A stretch of DNA of 43,282 bases from Flavobacterium sp. (GCA_018883065.1 VEQT01000017.1:1-43282), one strand, 5' to 3'. Numbered from the stretch's first letter, positions 16,451-25,776 are shown. Numbers and translations: made by a program. The notes: generated by a model from the sequence alone, not told the origin.

Positions 16451-18211
16451 TTAGTCTGCCTTTATGATAGGCGATTTAGGTCCGATTCCTGCAGCATTAA
16501 AAGCTTCGATTTGAAAATAATAGGCATCTGATTTATCAAGTCCAGAAAAATAGTATTCATTTTTTCCATAAACCATTATTGATCCGTAAAGCTTTTCTGG
16601 CGACTTGCCAAAATAAATTACATACCCATCGGCAAAAGGCTCTAGTTGCCATTTGAACCAAACATTTCTTCGTTCACCTTTTATTTTCGGACTTGATCTT
16701 AGCGAAACAAATTGACTTACTTGGCCTGGTTTTGTACTATTTTGTAACCCAAAAACGCGTAAACCACTTAATGCAAACTTACCTGTAGGCATTGCGATAT
16801 TCTCAATCTTTACGTACCGCGCCAATATGGGTTTTTCTAATTCGTGATAAGCATGTGGAGCATCAATATTACTTGTACTTTGATCCAAAAAAGTAGTCCA
16901 ATGCTTGCCGTCAGAAGAGCATAACAATTTGTATTTATGTCCAGCTGTGGAAATGGGTTTACCCATTATTTCAGCATCCTGATCCGCATAATTTAGTTGA
17001 ATAGCATGTATTTTGCTTGTTTCACCTAAGTCAGAAATCAAGTATTCTCCAGCTAATCCTGTTTTAGCTGACCAATAGGTTTTTATATCCTCATCAACTG
17101 AAAAATTGGGCTGATATCCACCTAATGTGGAGGAAACTTGAACGGGTTTATTATAATTTAATAACATCCAACCTCGAAATGAAGGCTGTAGGTGATCTTT
17201 TTTAAAACTTGGCAAATAAGTAGGATAATCGCCATAAGCTGTATTGCTATACATAACATCGTCTTGATCAAAACCGGCAGGCCAAATTCCCAAACGGCGT
17301 TCAAAATTATTTTTTGTACAAATACCAATTGTAGAAACATGCCAATAAGCGCCAAATGCGTCTTGAAATGTTGCTCCATGTCCTGCGCCTCTTGCAAATC
17401 CACCTGGTTTATATGAAAAAGGATTGTGAGACTGATAGTTAAAAGGCCCTAATGGTCCATCACCTATATAAACACCATCGGCATATCCACTAAACTCAGT
17501 TCCAGGTGCGCCGTATTGTAAATAATATTTTTGTTTGTATTTGGTCATAAATGCGCCTTCCGTAAATGGCTGCAAAAAAGTATTGTCATTGTGCTCCCCA
17601 AATCGTTCCCAACCGTGTTCATCATCATTAAGCGCCAAAACGGGTATTCGTTCACCTTCGGGTTGAAATGTTTTGCGATTTAGTTTTACACCATAGAGCG
17701 GGTATAAATTACTTGAACCATAATATTCATACAGTTCATCCTTCTCTTGGTCCCAAAAAATTTGTGGATCCCAAGCTGCAGCTTCTGACTTATGAACCAG
17801 TTCTTTCCATTTTTTTTGATCGGGTAGTGTACTCATCCATATTGGAAAATCTTTGCCTTGGGTAGAACCGACCACTAAAAGTGTATCATTCACAAAGGAA
17901 AGTGAGGGCGCACAAAGTTCATCATATACTTTGTGTTCAGGTCTTAAAAACTTTTGAGAAATAAAGGTCCAATTTAACATATCAGAGCTATGCCAATACC
18001 CCCATTGGTTTGTTGAAAACAAATAGTATTTGCCTTTAAAAAAAGTAATTACTGGATCAGCTGTTGCCCTATGTTTACCTTGCGTTACAAAATTTGGAAT
18101 GGGACAGTATCCATAATCGATATCAATTGGGTTGCAATACGTTTGTTGCTGTGCAAAAGAAACAGTTAAATGAAATACTAAAAAAAATACCGTGAATAGT
18201 TTAAATTTCAT
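16451..18211 (-). CDS. GH43-like glycoside hydrolase with discoidin and fibronectin type III domains, secreted
   Basis: A 586-residue protein with signal peptide (MKFKLFTVFFLVFHLTVSFAQ). A five-bladed propeller of GH43 type spans about residues 25-345. The three expected acids are visible: Asp52 in 'RATADPVI' (base), Asp148 in 'AAWDPQIF' (pKa modulator) and Glu218 in 'FTEGAFM' (acid). Residues about 350-480 match an F5/8 C (discoidin) module ('EYLISDLGETSKIHAIQLNY'), and about 500-586 a fibronectin III-like end. GH43 members cleave arabinosides, xylosides or galactosides, so the specificity is open. It lies 39 bases after the GH97 gene, in the same transcription unit. Confidence 0.85.
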   Translation of the reverse strand: MKFKLFTVFFLVFHLTVSFAQQQTYCNPIDIDYGYCPIPNFVTQGKHRATADPVITFFKGKYYLFSTNQWGYWHSSDMLNWTFISQKFLRPEHKVYDELCAPSLSFVNDTLLVVGSTQGKDFPIWMSTLPDQKKWKELVHKSEAAAWDPQIFWDQEKDELYEYYGSSNLYPLYGVKLNRKTFQPEGERIPVLALNDDEHGWERFGEHNDNTFLQPFTEGAFMTKYKQKYYLQYGAPGTEFSGYADGVYIGDGPLGPFNYQSHNPFSYKPGGFARGAGHGATFQDAFGAYWHVSTIGICTKNNFERRLGIWPAGFDQDDVMYSNTAYGDYPTYLPSFKKDHLQPSFRGWMLLNYNKPVQVSSTLGGYQPNFSVDEDIKTYWSAKTGLAGEYLISDLGETSKIHAIQLNYADQDAEIMGKPISTAGHKYKLLCSSDGKHWTTFLDQSTSNIDAPHAYHELEKPILARYVKIENIAMPTGKFALSGLRVFGLQNSTKPGQVSQFVSLRSSPKIKGERRNVWFKWQLEPFADGYVIYFGKSPEKLYGSIMVYGKNEYYFSGLDKSDAYYFQIEAFNAAGIGPKSPIIKAD

Positions 18212-18250
18212 TTTACTAATTTTTAATAATTACCTTTTTAATGCGAATTA

Positions 18251-20347
18251 CTAATTTATGGGTTCAAAACTTATAGCTGTTCCCCCACCTGGCACTAAAT
18301 TCAAATCCAATTTAGATTTAGACGTAACTATACGTGTTTTTATTTCATACGATTTGGGATTACTTTCCCAATGGGCTGTTTTGCCATCCTGGTAAATTAT
18401 TGCTTTGTACTTTTGGGCTTTGGTTAAAAAGTCCAATGATAATTTTGTTTTGCGGGCATTTTCATCGGTGATGGCGCCCAAAAACCATTTTTCTGAATTC
18501 TTGGCTTTTCGGGCTACGGTCAAATAATCTCCGGGTTCTGCCTCTAGGTACCTACTGTCTTGCCAATCAACTGCCACATCTTTGATAAACTGAAAGGCAT
18601 CAAGGTACTTCTCGTAATTATCTGGCAAATCAGCCGCCATTTGAATGGGTGAATACATGGTTACATACAAAGCCAATTGCTTAGCCAAAGTAGTATGTAC
18701 TTGCTCTTTTTTGTTTTTGTCATAGACATTCATCTTAATTTCGAATATCCCGGGCGTATAATCCATGGGGCCTCCCAACAATCGGGTAAAAGGCAATATC
18801 GTTTCGTGCATGGGCGGATTTCCTGCACTCCAAGCATTGAACTCATTTCCTCGGGCGGCTTCGGCTGCTATGTAATTGGGATACGTTCTGTTGTATCCAG
18901 TTAGTCTAGAACTTTCATGGGAGTTTACCATGAGCTTATAATCGGCGGCACGTTGCGCCACGTAATTGTAGTGATTGACCATGGCTTGACCATCATGGAA
19001 TTCTCCACGTGGTATAATTCGGCCCACATAACCTGTTTTTACAGCCGGATAATTGTATTTGATCATATGTTCAAACGCGCGATCCAAATGCCTTTCGTAA
19101 TTGCCCACCGAGCCAGAAGTTTCGTGGTGCATGATCATTTTAATGTTTTTCGCTTTAGCATAATTCGAAATTTCAGCGATGTCAAAATCTGGATAAGGTG
19201 TCGTAAAATCAAATACATCTTCTTTCCAATTGCCAAACCAATCTTCCCAACCGGTATTCCATCCTTCTACTAACACGCCGTCAAAACCATGTTTGGCAGC
19301 AAAATCGATGTACTTTTTAGTTTTAGCAGTCGTTGCACCGTGCCTGCCTGTTGGAATTAAATTACCAGCGGCATTTTGTGCATTTTGTGATCCCGCATAA
19401 TCCCAAGTGGCAACTCCAACATGCATTTCCCACCATATCCCCACGTATTTCATAGGTTTAATCCATGACGTATCATCAAGTTTACAAGGCTCATTTAAGT
19501 TAAATATCATTTTGGAGCCTACAATATCTCTGGCGTCGTCACTTACCATAATCGTACGCCATGGAGAGGCAAAAGGGGTACGCAAATAAGCCTTGTCGCC
19601 TATCGCATTGGGAACTAAATTAGAAGTAAATCGAAATTCGGCTGGAACTACATCTAAATGCATGACCGGATAATTGTTAACCGCTGCTTCAAATAGATTA
19701 ATGTACAAGCCATCTTCTGATTTGAGCTGCAAAGGCGATTGTACACGAAATTTGTTCTGGATTGATTTTAAAGCAATGCCATTGTTTTTATCAACTAAAT
19801 CGGTGTTGATTTGGGCTATTTTTGATTCGGTATATGCATATTCTTGGCTATCGTAATCACCTGGCAACCAAAAGGCCATATGGTTGCCAGTCATGTTGAA
19901 TTCCGTTTTTTCTTCTGAAATAACAAAGTAAGATAAATTGTCTTGTTTTGGAATTTCATACCGTATCGCCACACCTTCATCAAACACACGAAAAATTATA
20001 TTAAGCTTGTGATCTGTTGCCATTTGAGACAAGGAAACAATCAATTCATTGTACTGGTTTATGTAGGCTGACTTTTCGCCCAAAACCGGTTTCCAAGTTT
20101 CACTAAACGAGTTGGTTTTGGTTCCTGAAACTGTAAAATGTGTGGCTAAATCGGCACTGTCTTTCAAATAAATGCCCAAGGCACTGGACACTATTACTGG
20201 CTTGTCTTTGTACGTTACGGAATAGCTAGGTGATCCTTTTTCGGCCATTTGAAAAGTTAGAGCAACCAATTGATTGGGCGATTGAACACGTTGGGCAATG
20301 GAATTGAATCCGAAGCAAACGAAAAGTATGAAGACAATTTTTTTCAT
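18251..20347 (-). CDS. GH97 alpha-glucosidase, SusB-like, inverting subgroup
   Basis: A 698-residue protein with signal peptide (MKKIVFILFVCFGFNSIAQ), an N-terminal beta-sandwich, a (beta/alpha)8 barrel (about 285-570) and a C-terminal sheet, the SusB layout. Three glutamates, Glu409 (HHETS), Glu478 (NSHESS) and Glu502 (GNEF), have spacings of 69 and 24, the same as residues 439, 508 and 532 that I recall for SusB. This points to the calcium-dependent inverting alpha-glucosidase subgroup rather than the retaining alpha-galactosidases. 'VLVEGWNTGWEDW' is also typical. Its 86-base upstream gap has no strong promoter. An alpha-glucosidase beside beta-glucan enzymes is unexpected. Confidence 0.92.
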   Translation of the reverse strand: MKKIVFILFVCFGFNSIAQRVQSPNQLVALTFQMAEKGSPSYSVTYKDKPVIVSSALGIYLKDSADLATHFTVSGTKTNSFSETWKPVLGEKSAYINQYNELIVSLSQMATDHKLNIIFRVFDEGVAIRYEIPKQDNLSYFVISEEKTEFNMTGNHMAFWLPGDYDSQEYAYTESKIAQINTDLVDKNNGIALKSIQNKFRVQSPLQLKSEDGLYINLFEAAVNNYPVMHLDVVPAEFRFTSNLVPNAIGDKAYLRTPFASPWRTIMVSDDARDIVGSKMIFNLNEPCKLDDTSWIKPMKYVGIWWEMHVGVATWDYAGSQNAQNAAGNLIPTGRHGATTAKTKKYIDFAAKHGFDGVLVEGWNTGWEDWFGNWKEDVFDFTTPYPDFDIAEISNYAKAKNIKMIMHHETSGSVGNYERHLDRAFEHMIKYNYPAVKTGYVGRIIPRGEFHDGQAMVNHYNYVAQRAADYKLMVNSHESSRLTGYNRTYPNYIAAEAARGNEFNAWSAGNPPMHETILPFTRLLGGPMDYTPGIFEIKMNVYDKNKKEQVHTTLAKQLALYVTMYSPIQMAADLPDNYEKYLDAFQFIKDVAVDWQDSRYLEAEPGDYLTVARKAKNSEKWFLGAITDENARKTKLSLDFLTKAQKYKAIIYQDGKTAHWESNPKSYEIKTRIVTSKSKLDLNLVPGGGTAISFEPIN

Positions 20348-20433
20348 GATATGAATTTAAATTTGTGCGAAGATAAAAAAGTACACAGACAGCTTGGACT
20401 TGGGGGAACTCTATTTTATTTGTTGAAAAATAA

Positions 20434-22728
20434 TTATGGTTTAAGAATAAAACTTACTTTGTTTTGTGTAGTTGATGATCCGCCTATAAATACTTCAAAT
20501 TCACCTGGTTCTGCCGTCCAAACTAAATCGGAATTATAAAACTTTAAATCGGCCACACTAAGGGTAAATTGAACTGTTTTAGTTTCACCTTTTGCTAAAC
20601 TAATTTTTTCAAATCCTCTAAGTTCCTTGACTGGTCGAGTTATCGACCCCACCAAATCACGAATATACAATTGTACTACTTCTTTTCCGTCGTAATCACC
20701 TGTATTTGTCAACTCTACAGTTGCTGTTATGGTATCATTTTCCGTCATTTCATGCTTGGATAACACAGGTTTGGAATAAGTAAATTGAGAATAACTTAAG
20801 CCGAAGCCAAATGGAAATAAAGGTTCGTTGCGTTCATCTAAGTAATTTGATTTAAATTTTTCAAAAATGCCTTCAGTATTACCTAATGGTCTTCCTGTGT
20901 TCTTTGCGCTGTAATAAATAGGAATTTGCCCAACACTTCTTGGAAAGCTTGTGGTTAATTTACCAGATGGATTTACATCACCAAACAAAACATCAGCGAT
21001 AGCAAGACCGGCCTCACTACCCGGAAACCAGACGTCTACTATTGATGAAACCGTTTCATTTTCCTCATTCAAAACCAATGGTCTTCCATTAAACAATACA
21101 AGTACAAGAGGCTTTCCTGTTTTCAAAAGTGCACGAAGTAATTCTTTTTGAGCAGAAGGAATTTCCAACTGGGTTCGACTACTACATTCACCACTCATCT
21201 CGGCAGATTCACCCAAAGCAGCAACAATTACATCTGCCTGCTGTGCAATGGCCAATGCCTCTGAAAGTAACTCTTCTTTTAATCGATTGTCCCGACGCAA
21301 GGTTTTTCCAAACATAGTTGCACGTGTCTCAAATGCAATATCGTGATCTAAATTACTGCCTTTTGCATACAATAGTTTGGCTTTATCTCCCACAACTGAC
21401 TGCATTCCAGCTCGTAATGATATTGACCGCTCTTGTTGGGTAGCTACACTCCATGTGCCTGCCATATTCTCTGGAGCATCAGCCAATGGACCAATCAATG
21501 CAATAACACCTGCCTTTTTTAGGGGCAAATACTTTTTTTCGTTCTTCAATAACACAAACGATTGGGCAGCGATTTCACGGGCTTCTTGGCGATTACTCTC
21601 TGTATATAAGTCTGTTTTTGAGCGATTTAAACTGCAATACTTATACGGATCTTGAAATAATCCCAAATCATACTTAGCATTTAAGACCAATTTTACAGCA
21701 GCATCAACTTGTTCAATACGAATCGAATTATCTGCCAAAGCAGATGGCAATGTTTTAAAAAATCCTTCTCCAACCATATCCATTTGAATACCTGCTTGAA
21801 GGGCTTTTGCCGAAACTGTTTTTAAATCTCCAATTCCGTGATCAACCATCTCATTTATTCCGGTGTAATCTGTGACCACAAAGCCAGGAAACTTCCATTG
21901 GTTGCGTAACACCTCAGTCATTAACCATTTATTTGCCGTAGCTGGAACGCCATCAATCTCATTAAATGATGCCATTACAGAGCCTACCCCAGCGTCAATT
22001 GCAGCTTTATATGGCGGAAAATAGTCATTATACATGCGCACTCTGCTCATATCAACTGTATTATAATCCCTGCCTCCTTCGGGCGCACCATATAACGCAA
22101 AATGTTTCACACAGGATAAAATGGTATGCGGATGTGACAAATCTTCCCCTTGATACCCACTTACCATTGCCTTTGCGATTTGACTTCCAAGATAAGGATC
22201 TTCACCCGAACCTTCTGATATTCTTCCCCATCGCGGATCTCGTGAAATATCAACCATAGGGGAAAAAGTCCAGTTAATTCCGTCAGCACTGGCCTCAAAT
22301 GCTGCGATTTGAGCCGATCGTTTTACTGCATTCATGTCCCAGGAACAAGATAAACCCAACGGAATTGGAAATGTAGTTTCGTATCCATGAATGACATCCA
22401 TACCAAAAAGTAATGGTATTTTTAATCGACTTTTTTCAACGGCAAGCTTTTGGACTTCTCTAATTTTTTTAGCTGATTTAATATTAAATAAACCTCCCAC
22501 CTCGCCTTTTGCTATTTTTTTGGCTATGTCAGAGGAACTTGCTTGCCCTGTTTTAATATCTCCAGATGTAGGCAAGTTTAATTGACCAAGTTTCTCCTCT
22601 AAAGTCATTGATTGAAGCAGTTTTTCAACAAATTGCACTTTGGAGAGTTGTGATGAATTAGTTTGTTGTGCCTGGCTTGATGAACCAAAAAAAACAAAAA
22701 AAACAACTAGTAAGGCGATCGATCTCAT
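20434..22728 (-). CDS. GH3 beta-glucosidase, secreted
   Basis: The 764-residue protein has a signal peptide (MRSIALLVVFFVFFGSSSQA) and the three-domain GH3 layout: a TIM barrel (about 30-370), an alpha/beta sandwich (about 400-620) and a C-terminal fibronectin III-like domain (about 660-760). The nucleophile is Asp287 in 'GFVVTDYTG'. The acid/base is probably a glutamate of 'GESAEMSGECSSR' (Glu510 or Glu514). 'KHFALYGAPEGGRDYN' is a typical substrate loop. Such enzymes release glucose from beta-glucosides; relatives in Bacteroides loci act on sophoro-oligosaccharides. It starts nine bases after the alpha/beta hydrolase stop. Confidence 0.93.
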   Translation of the reverse strand: MRSIALLVVFFVFFGSSSQAQQTNSSQLSKVQFVEKLLQSMTLEEKLGQLNLPTSGDIKTGQASSSDIAKKIAKGEVGGLFNIKSAKKIREVQKLAVEKSRLKIPLLFGMDVIHGYETTFPIPLGLSCSWDMNAVKRSAQIAAFEASADGINWTFSPMVDISRDPRWGRISEGSGEDPYLGSQIAKAMVSGYQGEDLSHPHTILSCVKHFALYGAPEGGRDYNTVDMSRVRMYNDYFPPYKAAIDAGVGSVMASFNEIDGVPATANKWLMTEVLRNQWKFPGFVVTDYTGINEMVDHGIGDLKTVSAKALQAGIQMDMVGEGFFKTLPSALADNSIRIEQVDAAVKLVLNAKYDLGLFQDPYKYCSLNRSKTDLYTESNRQEAREIAAQSFVLLKNEKKYLPLKKAGVIALIGPLADAPENMAGTWSVATQQERSISLRAGMQSVVGDKAKLLYAKGSNLDHDIAFETRATMFGKTLRRDNRLKEELLSEALAIAQQADVIVAALGESAEMSGECSSRTQLEIPSAQKELLRALLKTGKPLVLVLFNGRPLVLNEENETVSSIVDVWFPGSEAGLAIADVLFGDVNPSGKLTTSFPRSVGQIPIYYSAKNTGRPLGNTEGIFEKFKSNYLDERNEPLFPFGFGLSYSQFTYSKPVLSKHEMTENDTITATVELTNTGDYDGKEVVQLYIRDLVGSITRPVKELRGFEKISLAKGETKTVQFTLSVADLKFYNSDLVWTAEPGEFEVFIGGSSTTQNKVSFILKP

Positions 22729-22737
22729 AGGAATACG

Positions 22738-23439
22738 TTAATTTAATTTGATTTGTGCAAACATCCAATTATAAATTTCTTGAGTGCTATAAACACGTGT
22801 CCAGCTGTCGTGATTTGCATCGTCAAAAATAACCAAGGAAACAGATAAATTGCACTTTTTTAGTTTATTGTACATTTCTATTGAGTAATTTACCGGAACA
22901 ACATCATCAATTAATCCATGGAACATTTTAATTGGGGTATTTTTTAACGAACAAGCTTCTATAATGGGTAAACGGTCAACAAAACCTGCTATAGGAACTA
23001 GAGCTGCAAAAATTGAAGGATGAGCATATGCTAAATTCCAAGCACCCCATGCACCCATACTGAGTCCCGTAAGGTATATGCGTTGTGGATCAATGTTGTT
23101 TTCGGATACAATTTTTAAAATTAAATGATACAATACCTCTTCATTCCAATACTCGTTTTCTGGGCATTGCGGCGCTAAAATATAAGCATCCAATGGATTA
23201 GTTTTTGTATAGTTTAGCGGTCCATGAACTTTAACTTTATCAATTAAGTTTCCTCTTTCTCCCGATCCATGTAAAAAAACAATTAGTGGCTTGGCAGTAA
23301 TTACAGAATTGGGTGGTTGGAGTAAATAACCATACGAAAAATCACTTTTTAATGTAGTATTAAAATGAGCTACTTTTTCTTGAGATCTAACCAATCCAGA
23401 TAGTAGAAATAAGCCAAGTACAATCAACCTAAAGTACAT
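22738..23439 (-). CDS. Secreted alpha/beta hydrolase, carboxylesterase-like
   Basis: The 233-residue protein has a signal peptide (MYFRLIVLGLFLLSGLVRSQ). A full catalytic triad is visible: Ser127 in 'TGLSMGAWG', Asp178 in 'FHGLIDDVVP' and His210 in 'DDANHDSW'; the oxyanion region is 'FLHGSGERGN'. It belongs with the predicted peptidase/phospholipase-carboxylesterase group often found in polysaccharide loci, where such enzymes can strip ester groups from the glycan. It is one base after the GH144-like gene stop, so it is in the same operon. Substrate is inferred from context only; a peptidase role is not excluded. Confidence 0.85.
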   Translation of the reverse strand: MYFRLIVLGLFLLSGLVRSQEKVAHFNTTLKSDFSYGYLLQPPNSVITAKPLIVFLHGSGERGNLIDKVKVHGPLNYTKTNPLDAYILAPQCPENEYWNEEVLYHLILKIVSENNIDPQRIYLTGLSMGAWGAWNLAYAHPSIFAALVPIAGFVDRLPIIEACSLKNTPIKMFHGLIDDVVPVNYSIEMYNKLKKCNLSVSLVIFDDANHDSWTRVYSTQEIYNWMFAQIKLN

Positions 23440-23440
23440 A

Positions 23441-24799
23441 TCAAAAGTTGTATTTTGTAGAATGAAATCCCAAACGAACCAATCCTACTTTAACCTCGGG
23501 TGCATTCATAAATAAACTCCATAATAAGCCAGTACGGTAATTTTCAATCATGGGAGTAATGGTACCCTGATCGATGGCTAAATACCTTCTTGTATACCAA
23601 TTATGGTGGGGTGAAAATGCGTCATATGGTCCAGCTACTCCTATTAAACGTGCTTTCCATTCTTCATTTTCATAAAAAAATCGCAACGCACGCATTGATT
23701 CTTCTGGTGTATACGGAAAAGAGGATAATGCAGCGGTTGGACTTATTACTCCCCTATCGTTCCCAGGTTTATGATCGGTGTAACCCACAGAGCCATTGGG
23801 ATTTCTTGTATAACTTGCAGTAAGTCCCCAACAATTAGCTGAATAACCAATCCATCCTACAGGATTAGTAGCACAGTAGGTGTACATTATCTTGGCATGA
23901 TTTTTTGTTAAATCCCAATAATTCGCATATTGATCACTTAAACCAGTCGGGTCAAGACCTAAATAGGAATAATGAGCCCAAAACATTGGCCCTACAGAAG
24001 TTGAACCGTTGTATTTAAATATAAGTGGAATATCATACACTGATAAAGGACTTGTTATGTTGCCACCTCTTGCCCAAGCCTCATGATAAGCGGCAGTTGG
24101 TATTGGATGTGTTGGTGATGATGAGCCCATTACATAGGTAATTAAACACTCGTTATACCCCTCTAATTTAAAATTTATTTGCCAACCATAGGTAGGCGAC
24201 CAATGCCAATACAAGGCGTTTTCGCCACGGGTATACCAATCCCACTCGACTCCTTTCCATAAATCATCCGCTTTTTGAGCTAGAGCTTGTTCTTCAGCCG
24301 TGCCATTTTTAAAATATTCACGCACGCAAATCAGTGCTTGACACATAAATGACGTTTCTACTATGTCACCTCCATTATCTATAGTACCGAATGGAACTAC
24401 ATTTCCGGTAGAACCATTCATCCAATGTGACCATGCTCCATGGAAACGATCGGCATTTTCTAGAAATGTTAATGCTGTTGTAAATCGAGAAACAGCTTCT
24501 GTTCTGGAAACAAAACCTCTTTCTATACCTACAATCAAATTCATTAACCCAAAACCAGATCCGCCAGTTGTAACCAAATTTGCATCTACAAAGGGTTCGT
24601 CTACATGATAACGTTCTCGGGCCAATTTTGAATTGGTCTCGGCATACTCCCAAAAATAGTTAAACGCATCTTTTTGTGCTTTATTCAACATTTCATCATC
24701 TGATAACTCATCAGGAGTATTTTGTGAGTTATTTGGTTTGTCTGCACATGAATATAGAAAGAATGATAGAAAAATAAATAAAATCTTGCGTTGTAACAT
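23441..24799 (-). CDS. Glycoamylase-like lipoprotein, GH144-type endo-beta-1,2-glucanase candidate
   Basis: The 452-residue protein has a lipoprotein signal (FFLYSC, Cys18) and an all-helical (alpha/alpha)6 type catalytic region (about 40-440). Asp145 and Glu148 in 'GGDIVETS' and Glu217 in 'LEGYNECLI' have spacings of 3 and 69. These match the acidic residues I recall for Chitinophaga pinensis endo-beta-1,2-glucanase (139, 142, 211), the founder of GH144. The family was earlier labelled 'glucoamylase family' (PF10091). As a surface or periplasmic lipoprotein it would cut the polymer first. It lies just after a terminator hairpin and is followed one base later by the alpha/beta hydrolase. Confidence 0.85.
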   Translation of the reverse strand: MLQRKILFIFLSFFLYSCADKPNNSQNTPDELSDDEMLNKAQKDAFNYFWEYAETNSKLARERYHVDEPFVDANLVTTGGSGFGLMNLIVGIERGFVSRTEAVSRFTTALTFLENADRFHGAWSHWMNGSTGNVVPFGTIDNGGDIVETSFMCQALICVREYFKNGTAEEQALAQKADDLWKGVEWDWYTRGENALYWHWSPTYGWQINFKLEGYNECLITYVMGSSSPTHPIPTAAYHEAWARGGNITSPLSVYDIPLIFKYNGSTSVGPMFWAHYSYLGLDPTGLSDQYANYWDLTKNHAKIMYTYCATNPVGWIGYSANCWGLTASYTRNPNGSVGYTDHKPGNDRGVISPTAALSSFPYTPEESMRALRFFYENEEWKARLIGVAGPYDAFSPHHNWYTRRYLAIDQGTITPMIENYRTGLLWSLFMNAPEVKVGLVRLGFHSTKYNF

Positions 24800-24824
24800 A
24801 AAATGAATATTAGGGGTTTCAAGT

Positions 24825-24850
24825 AAAAAAAGTCCGGTAAAAACCGGACT
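24825..24850 (-). terminator. Internal terminator hairpin between the surface lipoprotein gene and the GH144-like gene
   Basis: A perfect eight-base GC-rich stem, AGTCCGGT (24831-24838) with ACCGGACT (24843-24850), has a four-base loop and runs into a T7 tract on the minus strand. It lies 20 bases past the LamG gene stop and 26 bases before the GH144-like ATG. No promoter of TAnnTTTG type is visible after it, so the enzymes probably depend on read-through. Confidence 0.9.
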
Positions 24851-24870
24851 TTTATTTCTTTTAAAAAAAA

Positions 24871-25776
24871 TTATCTTCCTGCTAATTCTAACTCATACAA
24901 AGATCCAATTTCTGAAGGAGATAATGCTTTGTCATAAATTCTCAACTCATCCACTTGACCGTTTAACGCTTTATTCCAAGCATCTGTATTAGTTCCAGTT
25001 ACTACATTCTCAAGAGCACCAATTACAGGGCGAGTTGGCAAGAAATGATTCAAAGGTTTTGCAGCTCCTCCGTTTCTTACTTCCCAAGCGCCATTAGAAA
25101 TTTTTACACCATTAACATATATTTTATTTGTTCCTGTTGGACCATCAAAAATATATACAATATGTGCCCATTGACCACCAATTTTATTAGGTGCCCAGTT
25201 GTGGGTGTTGTCCATCCATGGCTCTTGTTTGATCATGTTTACAGCATCACCACCAAACTCAGATCCGTCTTCATTCTTAATTCTGAACACACCTTTCACC
25301 TGAATAGAATCACTTGTAGTTAAACCATGAGTTTCTCCTAAGAGATTTAAATTTCCAAATGTTTCACCAGTACGAGTTAATGAAAAAATAGGTGAAATGT
25401 TACTAGGACCACCTGCAACTAATTTTGTGTTCGAAATTTTTGCCCAACAGCTAATTGTTACACTTCCTGAAGTAGAGTTTAATGCTGCAATGGCAGGATA
25501 AGCCATAAAACCAGTACTAAAGCTAGCCGCTTGACCTTTAATACCAGCTACGTAAGAAGTGGCCTGTGTAGTAGTTGGTGCTGTATTTGACACAGACTCA
25601 ATACCATTTCCGTTCAAAGGCCAGTACGCTTTTAAAAATGAAGCCGCAACTTCGTTTGCATTGTTGTATCCATTAATTGGAGGCAATGATTCAGATGAAC
25701 TACTGCAGCTTGTAACTACGGCAGTAACTGCCATACCTAACACTAATGAAGAAATTAAAAATTTGTTTGTTTTCAT
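24871..25776 (-). CDS. LamG / concanavalin A-like surface glycan-binding lipoprotein
   Basis: The 301-residue lipoprotein (VTSC, Cys24) has a serine-rich linker and then a LamG-type jelly roll (about residues 60-295). Typical strands are 'SGSVTISCWAKIS', 'WAHIVYIFDG..GTNKIYVNGVKI' and the closing 'GQVDELRIYDKALSPSEI'. Acid pairs usual for GH16-type catalysis are not evident, so binding is more likely than hydrolysis. Its place directly after SusD is where surface glycan-binding proteins are encoded in these loci. It probably sits on the outside of the outer membrane with SusC/SusD. The strong hairpin after the stop would raise its level relative to the enzymes. Confidence 0.85.
   Translation of the reverse strand: MKTNKFLISSLVLGMAVTAVVTSCSSSSESLPPINGYNNANEVAASFLKAYWPLNGNGIESVSNTAPTTTQATSYVAGIKGQAASFSTGFMAYPAIAALNSTSGSVTISCWAKISNTKLVAGGPSNISPIFSLTRTGETFGNLNLLGETHGLTTSDSIQVKGVFRIKNEDGSEFGGDAVNMIKQEPWMDNTHNWAPNKIGGQWAHIVYIFDGPTGTNKIYVNGVKISNGAWEVRNGGAAKPLNHFLPTRPVIGALENVVTGTNTDAWNKALNGQVDELRIYDKALSPSEIGSLYELELAGR

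Noticed and set aside
18917..19273. Plus-strand open frame of 118 residues inside the GH97 gene
   Set aside because: It is antisense to the catalytic barrel, where the minus-strand frame has matching family motifs.
24871..25776. LamG protein as a GH16 laminarinase
   Set aside because: The GH16 ExDxxE catalytic signature is not visible; a binding role fits its position better.
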